This document shows positions 34,490-44,707 of a stretch of DNA of 64,000 bases, piece by piece. Under the pieces are notes generated by a model, which searched no databases, was not told the DNA's origin, and saw nothing but the letters and a program-made list of their open reading frames with translations. A program made the position numbers and the translations under genes. This DNA comes from Rana temporaria (lineage: Eukaryota > Chordata > Amphibia > Anura > Ranidae), in assembly GCF_905171775.1 (NCBI RefSeq), contig NC_053489.1, positions 333,284,089-333,348,088 on the forward strand. The letters run 5' to 3'. Within the stretch, counting starts at the first letter, position 1, and each line of letters opens with the position of its first letter.

Positions 34490-35760
34490 GACTTTGCCCC
34501 TCTGCTTTCACAACAATGCTGCAAATTGTCCCATCAGCAACCTGCTGCATGGTGTGTGCTCTACAAAGTCCTTCCAACTCTCCCCCCCCACCACCACAGG
34601 GTCCAGGAAAAGTCCTCCAGATCATGTGGTTCAGAGAGACTAGTTCTACCGCCTCCTGGGATGTGTATTGTGTCCAGGAGGCTGAAGTTGGGGGATGGAC
34701 AGGGGGGTAGAATGAGCAACATCATTCTCGCTTACATGTGGATTGAGGAAGTAGAAGCCAGTACCTACAAAAAACAGTACTCGCCCCATCCCCCAACTCA
34801 GTTATCGGCTGGGGGAGGAAGAGAATCAGCGGTACTTCACTTTTGAGCTAAGCTCCACTTTAATTGTTATTTTGAATATCTGTTTAACCTACAAACACAT
34901 AAGAAACTTTTGACTGTACAAATAAGCTCATATTATATACCTCCCCTCTGCTTAACATGACTTTCACCTTTTCTTTTTGCATACCAAGCTGCAGTGTCAT
35001 GGCTTCAGCTAATAAGTCCTATTGCCTAAGCTGCGTGTGGCGTAACACTATTTAATACCTGTGTTAACAATACAGCAATTTGCAGTTCCTAAGACTACAG
35101 AATTCCTGGCATGTGGCTCCCCTGCATTCCTCTGAGAATGAGATGGACCAATCTAGTCAACTATACAAATGTTGCTCCAGGGACTTCAAGCCTTTGATCT
35201 GTACAGTGAGCACTCACTAAAGTCATAAATCTGCTCAGTGAATGGCATCCTTTAAAAGCAACAGTTTGTTGTCATAGCTCAGAGGCATATTTCCGTCACT
35301 GTATAAAGTGGTCCTTGTCAATGCCTCTCAAAAATGGCACCATGGTAATTTGACTCTTATCTTGTCCAAATGAGTTGAACTTATGTGCGTGTTGCTTCTT
35401 TATTTCTAAATACACTTAGAGTGGCCTAGCTAGGATACCACGAGAAGAAGTATAAATTATAAATAAATGCATCACCCTTTGGGACCATGTTCTGTAGCTT
35501 TTTACATTAACTAGAATTCATGTTATAGTTATGTTGGGCTGACTGCACTTGAAAAGTCATGATGGAAAATGTTATTGTTCTGGCTGCAGTTGTATACTGG
35601 TGAATGCCTGAGAAATGATTGACAATGGTATTTGTGCTGTGAGGGGGGCACTCTGTTCTGTCCTGGCTGCAAAAGCACAAACAGAAATTATTGCTCATAA
35701 AACATTAATGGAGCAACGTGAGCATAGCCAGATTATTATATTGCTGTGGGCGGTCACTTA
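34490..35760. other. Mostly unassigned DNA
   Basis: 34560-34860 ends with AGCTAAGCTCCACT then TTAA, which looks like the right end of a TTAA-type MITE without its partner. The rest, to 35760, shows no recognised feature. Confidence 0.4.
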
Positions 35761-35828
35761 TATGATGTACACATGATCCAAATATCGTACGACAGATCGT
35801 ATGACTTTTTTCACTTAATAGTCGCAAG

Positions 35829-36493
35829 CAGGGCTTTTTTTCTCAAAAAATAGGTGCAGGAACTCCCTTCTTCCAAGTCACCTCTTGTGTCCACCCCTAC
35901 CCACCTCCGAGCACCATTTCTTGGTTCCACCCCCTACCCACCTCCGAGCACCATTCCTTGGTTCCACCCCCTACCCACCTCCGAGCACCATTCCTTGGTT
36001 CCACCCCCTACCCACCTCCGAGCACCATTCCTTGGTTCCACTCTCTACCCTCCTTCGAGCACCATTCCTTGGTTCCAACGCCTACCCACCTCTGAGCACT
36101 GTTCCTTGGTTCCACCCCCTACCCACCTCTGAGCAATGGATACAGAATCAAGTATCAATTCATGGTGCCAAGTAATTTGTATGTAATTTGTTAATGATAA
36201 GTAAAAACAGATCCCTGCAGCCAGCAATAATGGAGCACCCCCAGCAACAATAGACTCTGAAAAGCTAGCAACAATAGACCCCTCCCTCAACAGTTGTCTC
36301 CCAGCAACGATTGTCTCCCAGTAGCATAAGAGCCCCCCAGCAACAATAGATCCCCTCAGGAAACAATAGATCCCCCAGCAGCCAGCATCAACAGACCCTC
36401 CAATAGACCCCAGCACTCCTTGCCATTAAATATTTTCAGAGCTGGAGGTGCCGGAACTGCGTTCCCCCGCGTTCCTGCTGAAAAAAAGCCCTG
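35829..36493. mobile_element. hAT-type MITE with a 37-bp minisatellite
   Basis: Ends CAGGGCTTTTTTTCTC and the complement of CAGGGCTTTTTTTCAGC. The target duplication GTCGCAAG (8 bp) is at 35821-35828 and 36494-36501. Between about 35885 and 36135 there are nearly seven copies of a 37-base unit built around CCGAGCACCATTCCTTGG. Because 37 is not a multiple of three, each frame reads the three phases in turn, giving long but meaningless open frames. Confidence 0.93.
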
Positions 36494-36523
36494 GTCGCAA
36501 GTAGAAATTGAATAGGTTATTAA

Positions 36524-37485
36524 CCACTTGCTTACTGGGCACATATACCCCCTTCCTGACCAGAGGACTTTTTGCGATTCGGCACTGCATCGCTTTAACT
36601 GACAATTGCGTGGTCGTGCGACGTGGCTCCCAAACAAAATTTACGTCCTTTTTTTCCCACAAATAGAGCTTTCTTTTGGTGGTATTTGATCACCTCTGAG
36701 GTTTTTATTTTTTGCGCTATAAACAAAAATAGAGCGACAATTTTTTGAAAAAAAAAATAATTTGTACTTGTTGCTATAATAAATACAGTAGCTCAGTTTT
36801 TTTTTTTTAAAAAACATTTTTTTTTCAGTCTAGGCCGATACGTATTCTACATATTTTTGGTAAAAAAAAAAAAATCGCAATAAGCGACTGGTTTGCGCAA
36901 AAGTTATAGCGCCTACAAAATAGGGGACAGAATTATAATTTTTTATTATTTTTTTTTTACTAGTAATGGCGGCGATCTGCAATTTTTATTGGGACTGCAA
37001 CATTATGGCGGGCACATCGGACACTTGACGCATTTTTGGCACCATTCACATTTATACTGCGATCAGTGCTATAAATATGCACTAATTACTGTATAAATGT
37101 GACTGGCATTGAAGGGGTTAACACTAGGGGTGAGGGAGGGGTTAAATGTGTACCCTGCCTAGTGTTACTAACTGTGGGGGAAGGGGACTGACTGGGGAAG
37201 GTGATCGATCTGTGTCCCTATGTACAAGGGACACAGATCTGTCTCCTCTCTCCCTGACAGGACGTGGATCTGTGTGTTTACACACACAGATCCACGTCCT
37301 TGTCTCTGTAACCGCCGATCGCGGGAGCCCGGCAGACATCGTGGCCACCAGGCACGCGCATCGGCATCTCACACGCTTGCGCACCCCCCAGTGGCCAGTA
37401 GGAGCGGAGGCCGTAAAAAGACGGCAATTCAGAGAATTGCAACCACCCTGCGGCCGTATAAAGTCGTATGGCCGTCGGGAAGTGG
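36524..37485 (+). mobile_element. TTAA-family element (CCACTT ends), complete
   Basis: Starts CCACTTGCTTACTGGGCAC after TTAA (36520-36523) and ends CGGGAAGTGG before TTAA (37486-37489). Length 962 bp. Closely related to the 41483-42645 copy, which lies in the opposite orientation about 4 kb away. Contains an inverted repeat of GGACGTGGATCTGTGTG-type blocks near 37260-37300. Confidence 0.88.
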
Positions 37486-37689
37486 TTAAAGTCACGAAAA
37501 TTCTCGTACTACAGAAAAAAATAAATCGGAAATGATGTCACGTGTTGTAATGCATTTGTATTGTATTTTCGGACAACAATTGTACTGACTAAATGAAAAT
37601 CGTACGATCTGGCATCGTACGAGAGTAATCCAATAGGTTCCCTGTAATCCACTTTACTGATTGCTACGTGTACTTGTTTACAATAGAGT

Positions 37690-37698
37690 ATAAAGCAC

Positions 37699-37742
<44 letters not shown>

Positions 37743-37980
37743 TCGTTCACACCAACCACCAAGCTGTTACAGCAATACATAATACATTAATGCATTGCAG
37801 TGCCATTTAATGTAAATGCAGTGCAACATACGAAAATGCGTATGCTGCAGTGAAATGTGTTGTGGTGTGAATAGGGCTCTAAAGTTGAAAAAATTATCTG
37901 TGTCCATAGTTTAAAGTGGCACTAAACTCTGGTTTAAAAAAATAAAATTCTATTCAAGTATGTATTCCTTACCGCCTGTA
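37690..37980. repeat. (TA)n microsatellite and small MITE scraps
   Basis: TA repeat at 37704-37739. Then TTAGTCGTTCACACCAACC to GTGTGAATAGGGCTCTAA (about 37739-37882) looks like a short MITE with CACACC/GTGTG ends. TTAAAGTGGCACTAAACTC at about 37914 is the left end of a TTAA MITE without a partner. Confidence 0.5.
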
Positions 37981-38160
37981 CACGCAAGCTAAAAATCGTA
38001 TGGAAAATACAGATTTCGAAGCTATCGTACGATAATCTGATCGTTGGTACACAGCTTTCGAGAGCCAATCACGCCAGTTCATCAGATATTATGCGATCAG
38101 ACAAGTACAACATTTTTTCTGGTACAATACCAGATCATACAATTTTCATTTAGTCAGTAG
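37979..38160. mobile_element. Second, inverted ATCGTACGA-type MITE copy
   Basis: CCAGATCATACAATTTTCAT followed by TTAGTC is the near complement of GACTAAATGAAAATCGTACG at 37590-37610. GTACACGCAAGCTAAAAATC marks the other side. Exact ends are not resolved. Confidence 0.45.
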
Positions 38161-38492
38161 AGTTGTCAAAAATGTTTCCAAATTGACCAATTTCGTAACT
38201 CTCCCCAAGGGTTTCCCAAAACGTTTTTTTTCCACTCTAAACCAAATACTGGCCTCTTTCTTGTGAGGCCCCCACCCAGCCGGAAAAATAAACTTTCTAG
38301 GGTAATGCGACCCTCCTCCCAGGAGGGCCTTGCTATGTCGGACTTTTTCAAACATTTCTTGGCATAGCAGCTAGTGTAGTGGCAACTCACTGTCCCGATA
38401 CACCCAATACTGTGACAGTCCTGGAGGCAGCAGTGCTCTCCTCTATGGAAGCTTTACAATTATTACTATTTTGTGGCAACAAGGCCCCCATA

Positions 38493-38650
38493 CATAAGAT
38501 ACGAAGAAAGAGGATGGATAGCCGCACTCCAAAACGGTTGTCTTTTATTCAAAAAAACACAGCAAGTACATCACTTCACAAGGTGCAACAAAGGAACAGG
38601 TAGATAGCCGACGCGTTTCGCACTGAGCTAGTGCTTAATCATGGCTAGTG
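38493..38650 (-). mobile_element. 158-bp PLE-type retroposed unit with 11-bp target duplication
   Basis: Bracketed by GGCCCCCATAC at 38482-38492 and 38651-38661. Read on the minus strand it starts at the hammerhead-like end (ATGATTAAGCACTAGCTCAG, then TGCGAAACGCGTC) and runs to a TATCCATCCTCTTTCTTCGT tail. It looks like a minimal terminal-repeat unit of a PLE mobilised alone. It inserted into the L1-like relic. Confidence 0.7.
38611..38645 (-). ncRNA. Hammerhead-like ribozyme motif (degenerate)
   Basis: On the minus strand: TGATTAA in place of the CTGATGA box, a stem GCAC/GTGC (38631-38634 with 38620-38623), then GAAAC (38615-38619) and GCGTC holding the GTC cleavage triplet. Stem II and the second box are intact. 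The first box is altered. Confidence 0.4.
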
Positions 38651-38890
38651 GGCCCCCATACCATTTAACACGCTCTGTGGTTACCACTCTTAAAGTTTGG
38701 AAGATGGGCTTGAGCTTTGAACAGGGAGATCTTACGCAGCATTCCCTGAACACCCCCCTATGGATTCATCCCACCCTACCTCTTTTATACTTTCTCCCTG
38801 ATCCCCAAGCCTGGACCAAATATCAAATTAAAAAGTTGTCACACGTAGTAGACCAGAGTAAAGTGCTTCCCTTCCCTACTATCTGTTTGA

Positions 38891-39344
38891 GGCTGGGTTC
38901 ACACTTGTCCGACAAACGCTCCGACATTAGGAGCTCATGTCGCATGACGTGTGAAAATCAATGTTTCCCTATGGGAGCCGTCTTAACTGGTCCGACACAA
39001 GTCGGTCCGACTTTGAAAACGTTCCCTGTACTACTTTGGTCCGACATTGATCCTACTTCAGCCCATTGAATATCATTGAAGTCAGACCAAAGTAGGAGCC
39101 TTGTCCTTACCAGACATCCGACATGTGATTACAGCAGCAGTAAAAGGAATTTATCTCACTCTGGGATTGTTTTGATTGGTCAAAGAACAAGTCAGACTAT
39201 CACAAAGTCGGATCAAAGTAGTATCCTGTTCATGAAAGTAGGATGGATGTAGGACCAATGTAGGATCAATGTAGGACCAATGTAGCAGAGCAAAGTAGGA
39301 TGAAAGTTGTACTGCTGTCGTAGTACTATAGTGTGAACCCAGCC
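38891..39344. mobile_element. TGA-flanked MITE (454 bp)
   Basis: Ends GGCTGGGTTCACACTTG and the complement of GGCTGGGTTCACACTATAG. TGA is duplicated at 38888-38890 and 39345-39347. The interior repeats GTAGGATCAATGTAGGACC-type blocks. Three-base duplications fit a Harbinger-like mechanism. Confidence 0.85.
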
Positions 39345-39416
39345 TGAGATACAATGTCCCATTCTTCTATTTTAAATATTTTAATCTGGGTTTATTAATA
39401 TTAAAAAACAAACAAC

Positions 39417-39418
<2 letters not shown>

Positions 39419-39450
<32 letters not shown>
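39419..39450. repeat. (TA)n microsatellite
   Basis: Uninterrupted TA repeat. The minus-strand frame through it gives Tyr-Ile repeats only. Confidence 0.95.
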
Positions 39451-39452
<2 letters not shown>

Positions 39453-39535
39453 TTATAAAACCTAATATTATATATGATATATAATAGTCCTAACCAAACG
39501 GCATTATGTAACCATATCCTGATTGCTGGCATATA

Positions 39536-39963
39536 CAGTGAAACCTGTTTGCGAGTAACGCGGTTAATGAATGTTTCGCAATACAAGCATTTTTTTTTAA
39601 ATCCTGAGTCGGTTTGCGAGTGTTGTCTCGCAAAACAAGCAGGATTCAAGCCACAGCGGTGTGCAGTACCGCATTTTGCCAGGGGTGGGGGGGGTGCCAG
39701 AGCCGATCGGAGCCGTTCGGAAATACTCTGAAAAACTCAGAAAGTTCAGCCAAGCTGTCCCCAGCCTTTCTGAGTATTTCTGAGGCTCTCTGGCGCCCCC
39801 CACCTCTAGTGACGTGCAGTATTGCATGCCATAGAAGTCAATGCGGAACAAATTATTTTAGTTTCCATCGACTCCAATGGGGAATCTCTCTTTGATATGC
39901 GAGTTCTTTGGATTACGAGCATACTCCTGGATCATGTTATGCTCGTAATCCAAGGTTCCACTG
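39536..39963. mobile_element. TA-flanked MITE (Tc1/mariner-type, 428 bp)
   Basis: Begins CAGTGAAACCTG after TA (39534-39535) and ends GGTTCCACTG before TA (39964-39965). GGATTACGAGCATAACATG-type inverted blocks lie just inside the right end. No transposase. TA duplication indicates Tc1/mariner mobilisation. Confidence 0.82.
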
Positions 39964-40310
39964 TATAATCTTAATGTAATCTTCAAGAATAAATAATAAA
40001 TACATTGCCACAATTGTTTATAGGAACCAGGCATCATTGATAGCAAATGTAAAGGGGATCATTAGGAATCCAAACTCCAACCAATTTATAATATAGTAGG
40101 AGGATTTTATCCCAAAATACTGTAATTAATGGATTGGTTCCCCCCCCCCCCCCTATATGTAACATGGTACCTGGGGCTTTCATACATCTCCAACAAATGT
40201 TTGTTATGGAGACGTCCATTATGTGTAAAATTAAGGGGCATCTATACCATCTAGATATGGTCTTATAATTATGTTCCTGAGCTATAATAGATAAGGTGAG
40301 TGAACACTAG

Positions 40311-41047
40311 GGGCCAGATTCACAGATGAAATACGCCGGCGTATCTACTGATACGCCGGCGTATTTTCAAATTTCCTGCGTCGTATCTTTAGTTTGATTC
40401 CTCAAACCAAGATACGACGGCATTTGGGTAAGATCCGACAGGCGTACGGCTTCGCACGCCTTCGGATCTTAGGATGCAATACTTCGGCGCCCGCTGGGTG
40501 GAGTTTGCGTTGTTTTCCGCATTGGGTATGCTAATTAGCTGTTTACGGCGATCCACGAAGGTACGCGCGGTCGTCGCATTCTCTTACGTCGTCGCTAGTT
40601 GGCTTTTCCCGGCGTAAAGTTACGGATGCTATTTCAATGGCTTATATTTAGACTAGCCATGTTAAAGTATGGCCGACGTTCCCGCATCGAATTTCAAATT
40701 TTTTTTTTTTTTTTTGCGTAAGTCGTCCGTGAATAGGAAAGGACGTAACGCACGTCGCCGTTCAAAAAATTACGTCGGTGCGACGTCATTTCGCGCAAAG
40801 CACGGCGGTAAATTTCAAAACGGAGCATGCCCAGTACGTTCGGCGCGGGAACGCGCCTAATTTAAATGATACAGGCCCCATTTGAATTAGGCGGGCTTGC
40901 GCCGGACGGATTTACGTTACGCCGCCGCGCGTTTACAGGCAAGTGCTTTGTGAATCAAGCACTTGCCCGTAAAACTTGCGGCGGTGTAACGTAAATGTGA
41001 TACGTTACGCCGCCGCGGATTTACGCGATTCTACCTGAATCTGGCCC
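40311..41047. mobile_element. Harbinger-like MITE, family A (copy 3, complete)
   Basis: Ends GGGCCAGATTCACAG and TGAATCTGGCCC. TAG is duplicated at 40308-40310 and 41048-41050. Length 737 bp. The CpG-rich interior has paired blocks such as GATCCGACAGGCGTACGG with its near complement. Confidence 0.9.
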
Positions 41048-41147
41048 TAGTCTTTTATCCCAATCTATGTCTTTTTCAGTAAGAGCAAGATCCTCTTCCC
41101 ATTTACAGAAAAAACATGGATTTGACTGATATGTAAGAAGTACTTAA

Positions 41148-41180
41148 AGCAGAAGCTCCACTTTTGGGTGGAACGCCACT
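41148..41180. mobile_element. Extremely short TTAA-flanked unit (33 bp)
   Basis: TTAA at 41144-41147 and 41181-41184 surround AGCAGAAGCTCCACTTTTGG and GTGGAACGCCACT, a near-palindromic unit. It looks like a TTAA MITE reduced to its two ends. Confidence 0.6.
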
Positions 41181-41482
41181 TTAAATTGAAGGCTCAATTA
41201 GGCTTTTACAATTCCTCTCAAATTCATATTAATGGTATCTGTTGGGTGTGCTGGGAAAATGGCTGATGAAGTTTAATTTATTTAAACACCTTTCTCTCCT
41301 AAGAATGTGTCTCTGTTCTTCTCTTCTGTAATCATATTCACTGTTAGGCTGGCAGCACTGTGTAAAGTGATAAAACCACGTGACTCAGAATCCCTCCCTT
41401 ACCCAGTCTGCTTTAAATGGGATAACAGGAGGTTGATATCAAGATCCTGGTACCTAGCTAGCAGCATGTAAAATACATTTAA

Positions 41483-42645
41483 CCACTTGCTGACGGCCGT
41501 ACGACTTTGTACGGCCTCAGCGCGGCTCCCAATTTCTAACAGGCCGTCTTTTTACGGCCTCCCCTTTTCGCATTCCCCGCGCGCGCTCCCGAGCGCGCAG
41601 CGGGGAACTCATGTGCTGGCCTTGTACCTTGGACACAGCCAGTCACAGATCGCCGTGAACGGCCAATCGGAGCGGCCGTTTCCTAGGCGATCTGTGCGGC
41701 CAATGAGAGATGATCTCATATGTTTACATATGAGATCATCTCTCATTCCCGGCTCTCGCAGACAGCGGTGCTGTCAGGGGAGAGAGGAGACGGATCTGTG
41801 TCTCTTGTACATAGAGACACAGATCGGTCACCCCCCCAGTCACCCCCCCTCCCCCACAGTTAGAACACTAATTAGGGTACACATTTAACCCCTTCCTCAC
41901 CCCCTAGTGTTAACCCCTTCCCTGCCAGTCACATTTATACAGTAATTAGTGCATATTTATAGCACTGATTGCAGTATAAATGTGAATGGCGCCAAAAATG
42001 TGTCAAAAGTGTCCGATGTGTCCGCCATAACGTCGCAGTCCCAATAAAAATCGCAGATCGCCGCCATTTCTAGTAAAAAAAAAGCATTTATACAGTAATT
42101 AGTGCATATTTATAGCACTGATTGCAGTATAAATGTGAATGGCGTCAAAAGTGTCCGATGTGTCCGCCATAACGTCGCAGTCCCAATAAAAATCGCAGAT
42201 CGCCGCCATTTCTAGTAAAAAAAAAAAAAAAAAAAAAAATTCTGTCCCTTATTTTGTAGGCGCTATAACTTTTGCGCAAACCAGTCGCTTATTGCGATTT
42301 TTTTTTTTTTTTACTAAAAATATGTAGAATACGTATCGGCCTAGACTGAGGATAAAAAAAAAACGTAAAAAAAAAAATTGAGCTATTTATTATAGCAACA
42401 AAGTAAAAATATTTTATTTTTTTTCAAAATTGTCGCTCTATTTTTGTTTATAGCGCAAAAAATAAAAAACGCAGAGGTGATCAAATACCACCAAAAGAAA
42501 GCTCTATTTGTGGGGAAAAAAGGACGTTAATTTTGTTTGGGAGCCACGTCGCACGACCGCGCAATTGTCAGTTAAAGCGACGCAGTGCCGAATCGCAAAA
42601 AGTCCTCTGGTCAGGAAGGGGTTTAAGTGCCCAGTAAGGAAGTGG
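41483..42645 (-). mobile_element. TTAA-family element (CCACTT ends), complete, inverted, with internal duplication
   Basis: Flanked by TTAA at 41479-41482 and 42646-42649. Its right end (GCCCAGTAAGGAAGTGG) is the complement of the left end of the 36524 copy, so the two are inverted. A ~150-base block (starting near TTTATACAGTAATTAGTGCA) is tandemly duplicated at about 41931-42075 and 42084-42220. Contains a stem of TGTTTACATATGAGATCATC type near 41710-41750. Confidence 0.9.
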
Positions 42646-42649
42646 TTAA

Positions 42650-43420
42650 TATGGGTATAATAAATACAGCTCAATTGTTTAATAAATAATATAGATATGT
42701 GCCGCCCTCTACTGTCTGTAAGTGACTGTGCTGATCAATGTTCACAGAGTTTTTTATGCACATCACTTTCTGTATCTGTGTGTCTGGGTCAGAAACCCCA
42801 GAAGGAGGAAGTGGAGAGGAGAGAAAGTCTGAGACGCACCGCCTTTTCGAGGGAGAGCTGTTGCTGAACCCAAACCAGAATACAGGGTTTACTAGGCAAG
42901 TGTTCCTGTGTTAATAGTTCACTATTATTGCCCATAGCTTTTGGAGATATATATATATATATTGTATATGCAATTGAGTTTAAATGCAGTAGTTAACCCT
43001 GACTCTTCTGGTCTGGGATTCTATAGCTATTAGCTCAGGGCTCAATAACCAACATAGGGTAGAGGCAGGTTAGGCAAAGACCACTTCTGGCAGTTAGAGG
43101 TCTAGTCACATGACAGATTAGACACCACTAGGGATTAGATGCAGAGCACATAGGCTGATTCTGAGTTCCAGTGCTACACCACAGTCTCTGCTGATCAAAA
43201 GCTGCATTCCAGGCTCGTTGGACAATGGCCAGAGGGAAGAAATGATTTATATATTACCTTATGGGGCATCTGGATTAAGAGGAGACCGAAAATGATAACA
43301 CACTTCTTAAGCAGGAACAACATAGTGTAGAGAGTACTCCTAATTTAAAAAATAATGAATTAATAAAGAAAAGGGCAACCTGAACCTGAGATTCCATAAA
43401 CACCTGAAATTAGTACTTTG
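42650..43420. other. Unassigned DNA
   Basis: No recognised gene or element, apart from a short (TA)n near 42947-42962. Confidence 0.4.
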
Positions 43421-43424
43421 CTCC

Positions 43425-43556
43425 ATTGAGATTTCCCTTAACCCTGACCAGTCTCTCGATCCCTGCTGCTAAAAAAAAAAAACACCCCCACAGCATGATG
43501 CTGCCACAACCATGGTTCACTGTTGGGGTGGTATTGGGCAGGTGATGAACAGTGCC
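43425..43556 (-). mobile_element. Tc1 transposase fragment
   Basis: The minus strand contains a GGCAGCATCATGCTGTGGGG block (GGSIMLWGCF-type) and the CCAGTCTCTCGATCCCTG-side remnant. This is the segment between the first and second catalytic acids of Tc1-like transposases. Both ends are cut. Confidence 0.7.
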
Positions 43557-43895
43557 AGTGTCAGAATCAGCAGCTAAGGAGACCAGACACTTAGCTACAC
43601 AAGGGAACTGAGACCAAACAAAGGACGAACTGTGTTACTGCAGAAAGCAGGATTGCTTTTCTTCTATCCAAAGCCTGATACAGCAAAGTTCCTTTATATC
43701 ATCAACCTTTTCTGTCTACCTCAAGTTGATGTTGGTCGTTTTGTGCCAAGAAATAAAGCATTCAGAAAACCTTATCTACGAATTGGACATTCGCTTATTG
43801 CTCTACTCACTACCTTCACCCCTAGACAACACACAGAGGTAACTTAATACGCTGATCCCAAATCAATCAGCGGCTCCTGAGGGGGTAGCGCTACA
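43556..43895 (+). mobile_element. Endogenous retrovirus 5' LTR (left limit uncertain)
   Basis: Ends GGTAGCGCTACA directly before a primer site. An AATAAA signal lies near 43753. The last ~40 bases match the solo LTR at 15647 (reverse orientation). The upstream limit is placed at TGTCAGAATC, where the Tc1 fragment stops, but this is a guess. Confidence 0.6.
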
Positions 43896-43897
43896 CG

Positions 43898-43915
43898 TGG
43901 GGGCTCGTCCGGGAT
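43898..43915 (+). promoter_or_regulatory. tRNA-Pro primer-binding site
   Basis: TGGGGGCTCGTCCGGGAT, all 18 bases of the classic site complementary to the 3' end of tRNA-Pro, as used by many gammaretroviruses. It lies two bases after the LTR end CTACA, the expected position for minus-strand priming. Confidence 0.92.
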
Positions 43916-44411
43916 TCGGCTGTTACCTCTGGCAACGGAAATTGGGAGTACAAAATTTACTAAAGAGCGAAGAGTGTTGTGTTTTGAACTGTCTGGTATC
44001 GAGGGAGTTAACCTCGCACCGCTAAGCTTGGGCGTACGTGCAGCACAGCACGCGCCTGAAATGTGCCTGGACAAGTTCTTCAAGTGGGAGGAGTCACCCA
44101 CCCCTGCGTGAGACGTATAACAGTCTTCGCGCCATTTCAGCAGAACACCGCCCACCAGCAAGAGAGAAGGAGAAACCTTGTGGCGATGTCTGCTTTTCTG
44201 CAACCAAGTGCGGTTGCCCAGCGATTGAGGCCCCCTGCTACTTCACCGGGGGTCTCCAACATGTTTGCCCCTCCGGGAGTGCCAGTGACAGACACAGGGA
44301 TCCATATGTCCACCAAGGGACAGTTTGTTCTCCTGTCGAGCGGAGGATCGGAGATGCTGGGCCTGACCTGTCCTCGTTGCGAGGAACTGTCCGTCAAGAT
44401 TCAGTCCTTTG
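43916..44411 (+). pseudogene. Retroviral leader and possible gag start, truncated
   Basis: After the primer site runs a leader of about 270 bases, then an ATG at 44186 opening a frame of about 75 codons (MSAFLQPSAVAQRL ... GLTCPRCEELSVKIQ). I do not recognise a named Gag domain. Position alone suggests gag or a gag leader peptide. The frame is cut at about 44411, where an unrelated MITE end begins. No pol or env follows, so the provirus is dead. Confidence 0.5.
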
Positions 44412-44640
44412 GTCAAAACGTGTGTCGAAAAACGCAGCAAGCACCGAAAAAACACTGCAAAAGCAACATGCATAGGTGTGAATCGAGCCTGAGTGTCCTT
44501 CAGGTGCTTTTTTGCAAACTTCAAGTGGGCTATAAGAATAAACCTCACATTATGGGATTCTATAGGCAACAGAAAAATAAAAATTGCTTTGTTTTTAAAA
44601 AACATATATTTTTATTAAAGAATTGAAAAAAATTCCAAAT
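44412..44640. mobile_element. MITE fragment with AT-rich tail
   Basis: TAGGTGTGAATCGAGCCTGA looks like a MITE right end of the ATTCACACC type. The rest is AT-rich. It truncates the retroviral sequence. Confidence 0.4.
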
Positions 44641-44707
44641 TGGAAGTAAAAAACAAAAAGACACGACAACAAGTGATAGTATCACATTACATTAAAGTGG
44701 AGTCTTT

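Larger units (their letters stand above)
35762..37625. mobile_element. ATCGTACGA-type MITE hosting two insertions
   Basis: The left part (GTACACATGATCCAAATATC, ATCGTACGACAGATCGTATG) and the right part (AATCGTACGATCTGGCATCG) belong to one outer element that was split by a hAT MITE (35829-36493) and a TTAA-family element (36524-37485). A related, inverted copy lies at about 37979-38160. No outer target duplication could be fixed. Confidence 0.5.
38165..39400 (+). mobile_element. L1-like LINE ORF2 C-terminal relic
   Basis: Plus-strand frames give SRVMRPSSQEGLAMSDF (like the GGLGLPD block of L1 ORF2), a degraded linker, then SVVTTLKVWKMGLSFEQGDL and WTKYQIKKLSHVVDQSKVL (like the W...GI..L.HI..... 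L.SF block). These are the post-RT C-terminal blocks of L1-clade ORF2. The relic is interrupted by a PLE-type insert (38493-38650) and a MITE (38891-39344). Identification is from motif spacing only. Confidence 0.45.

Noticed and set aside
35854..36175. Pro/His/Ser-rich open frames in three phases
   Set aside because: They are produced by a 37-base tandem repeat. All three frames read the same unit in shifted phase.
37142..37535. Overlapping frames of 117-129 codons on both strands
   Set aside because: They lie in the GC-rich end of a TTAA-family element with an inverted repeat. Neither frame has a domain.
43898..43915. Possible tRNA gene fragment
   Set aside because: Only the 18 bases complementary to the tRNA 3' end are present, immediately after an LTR end, so it is a primer-binding site.
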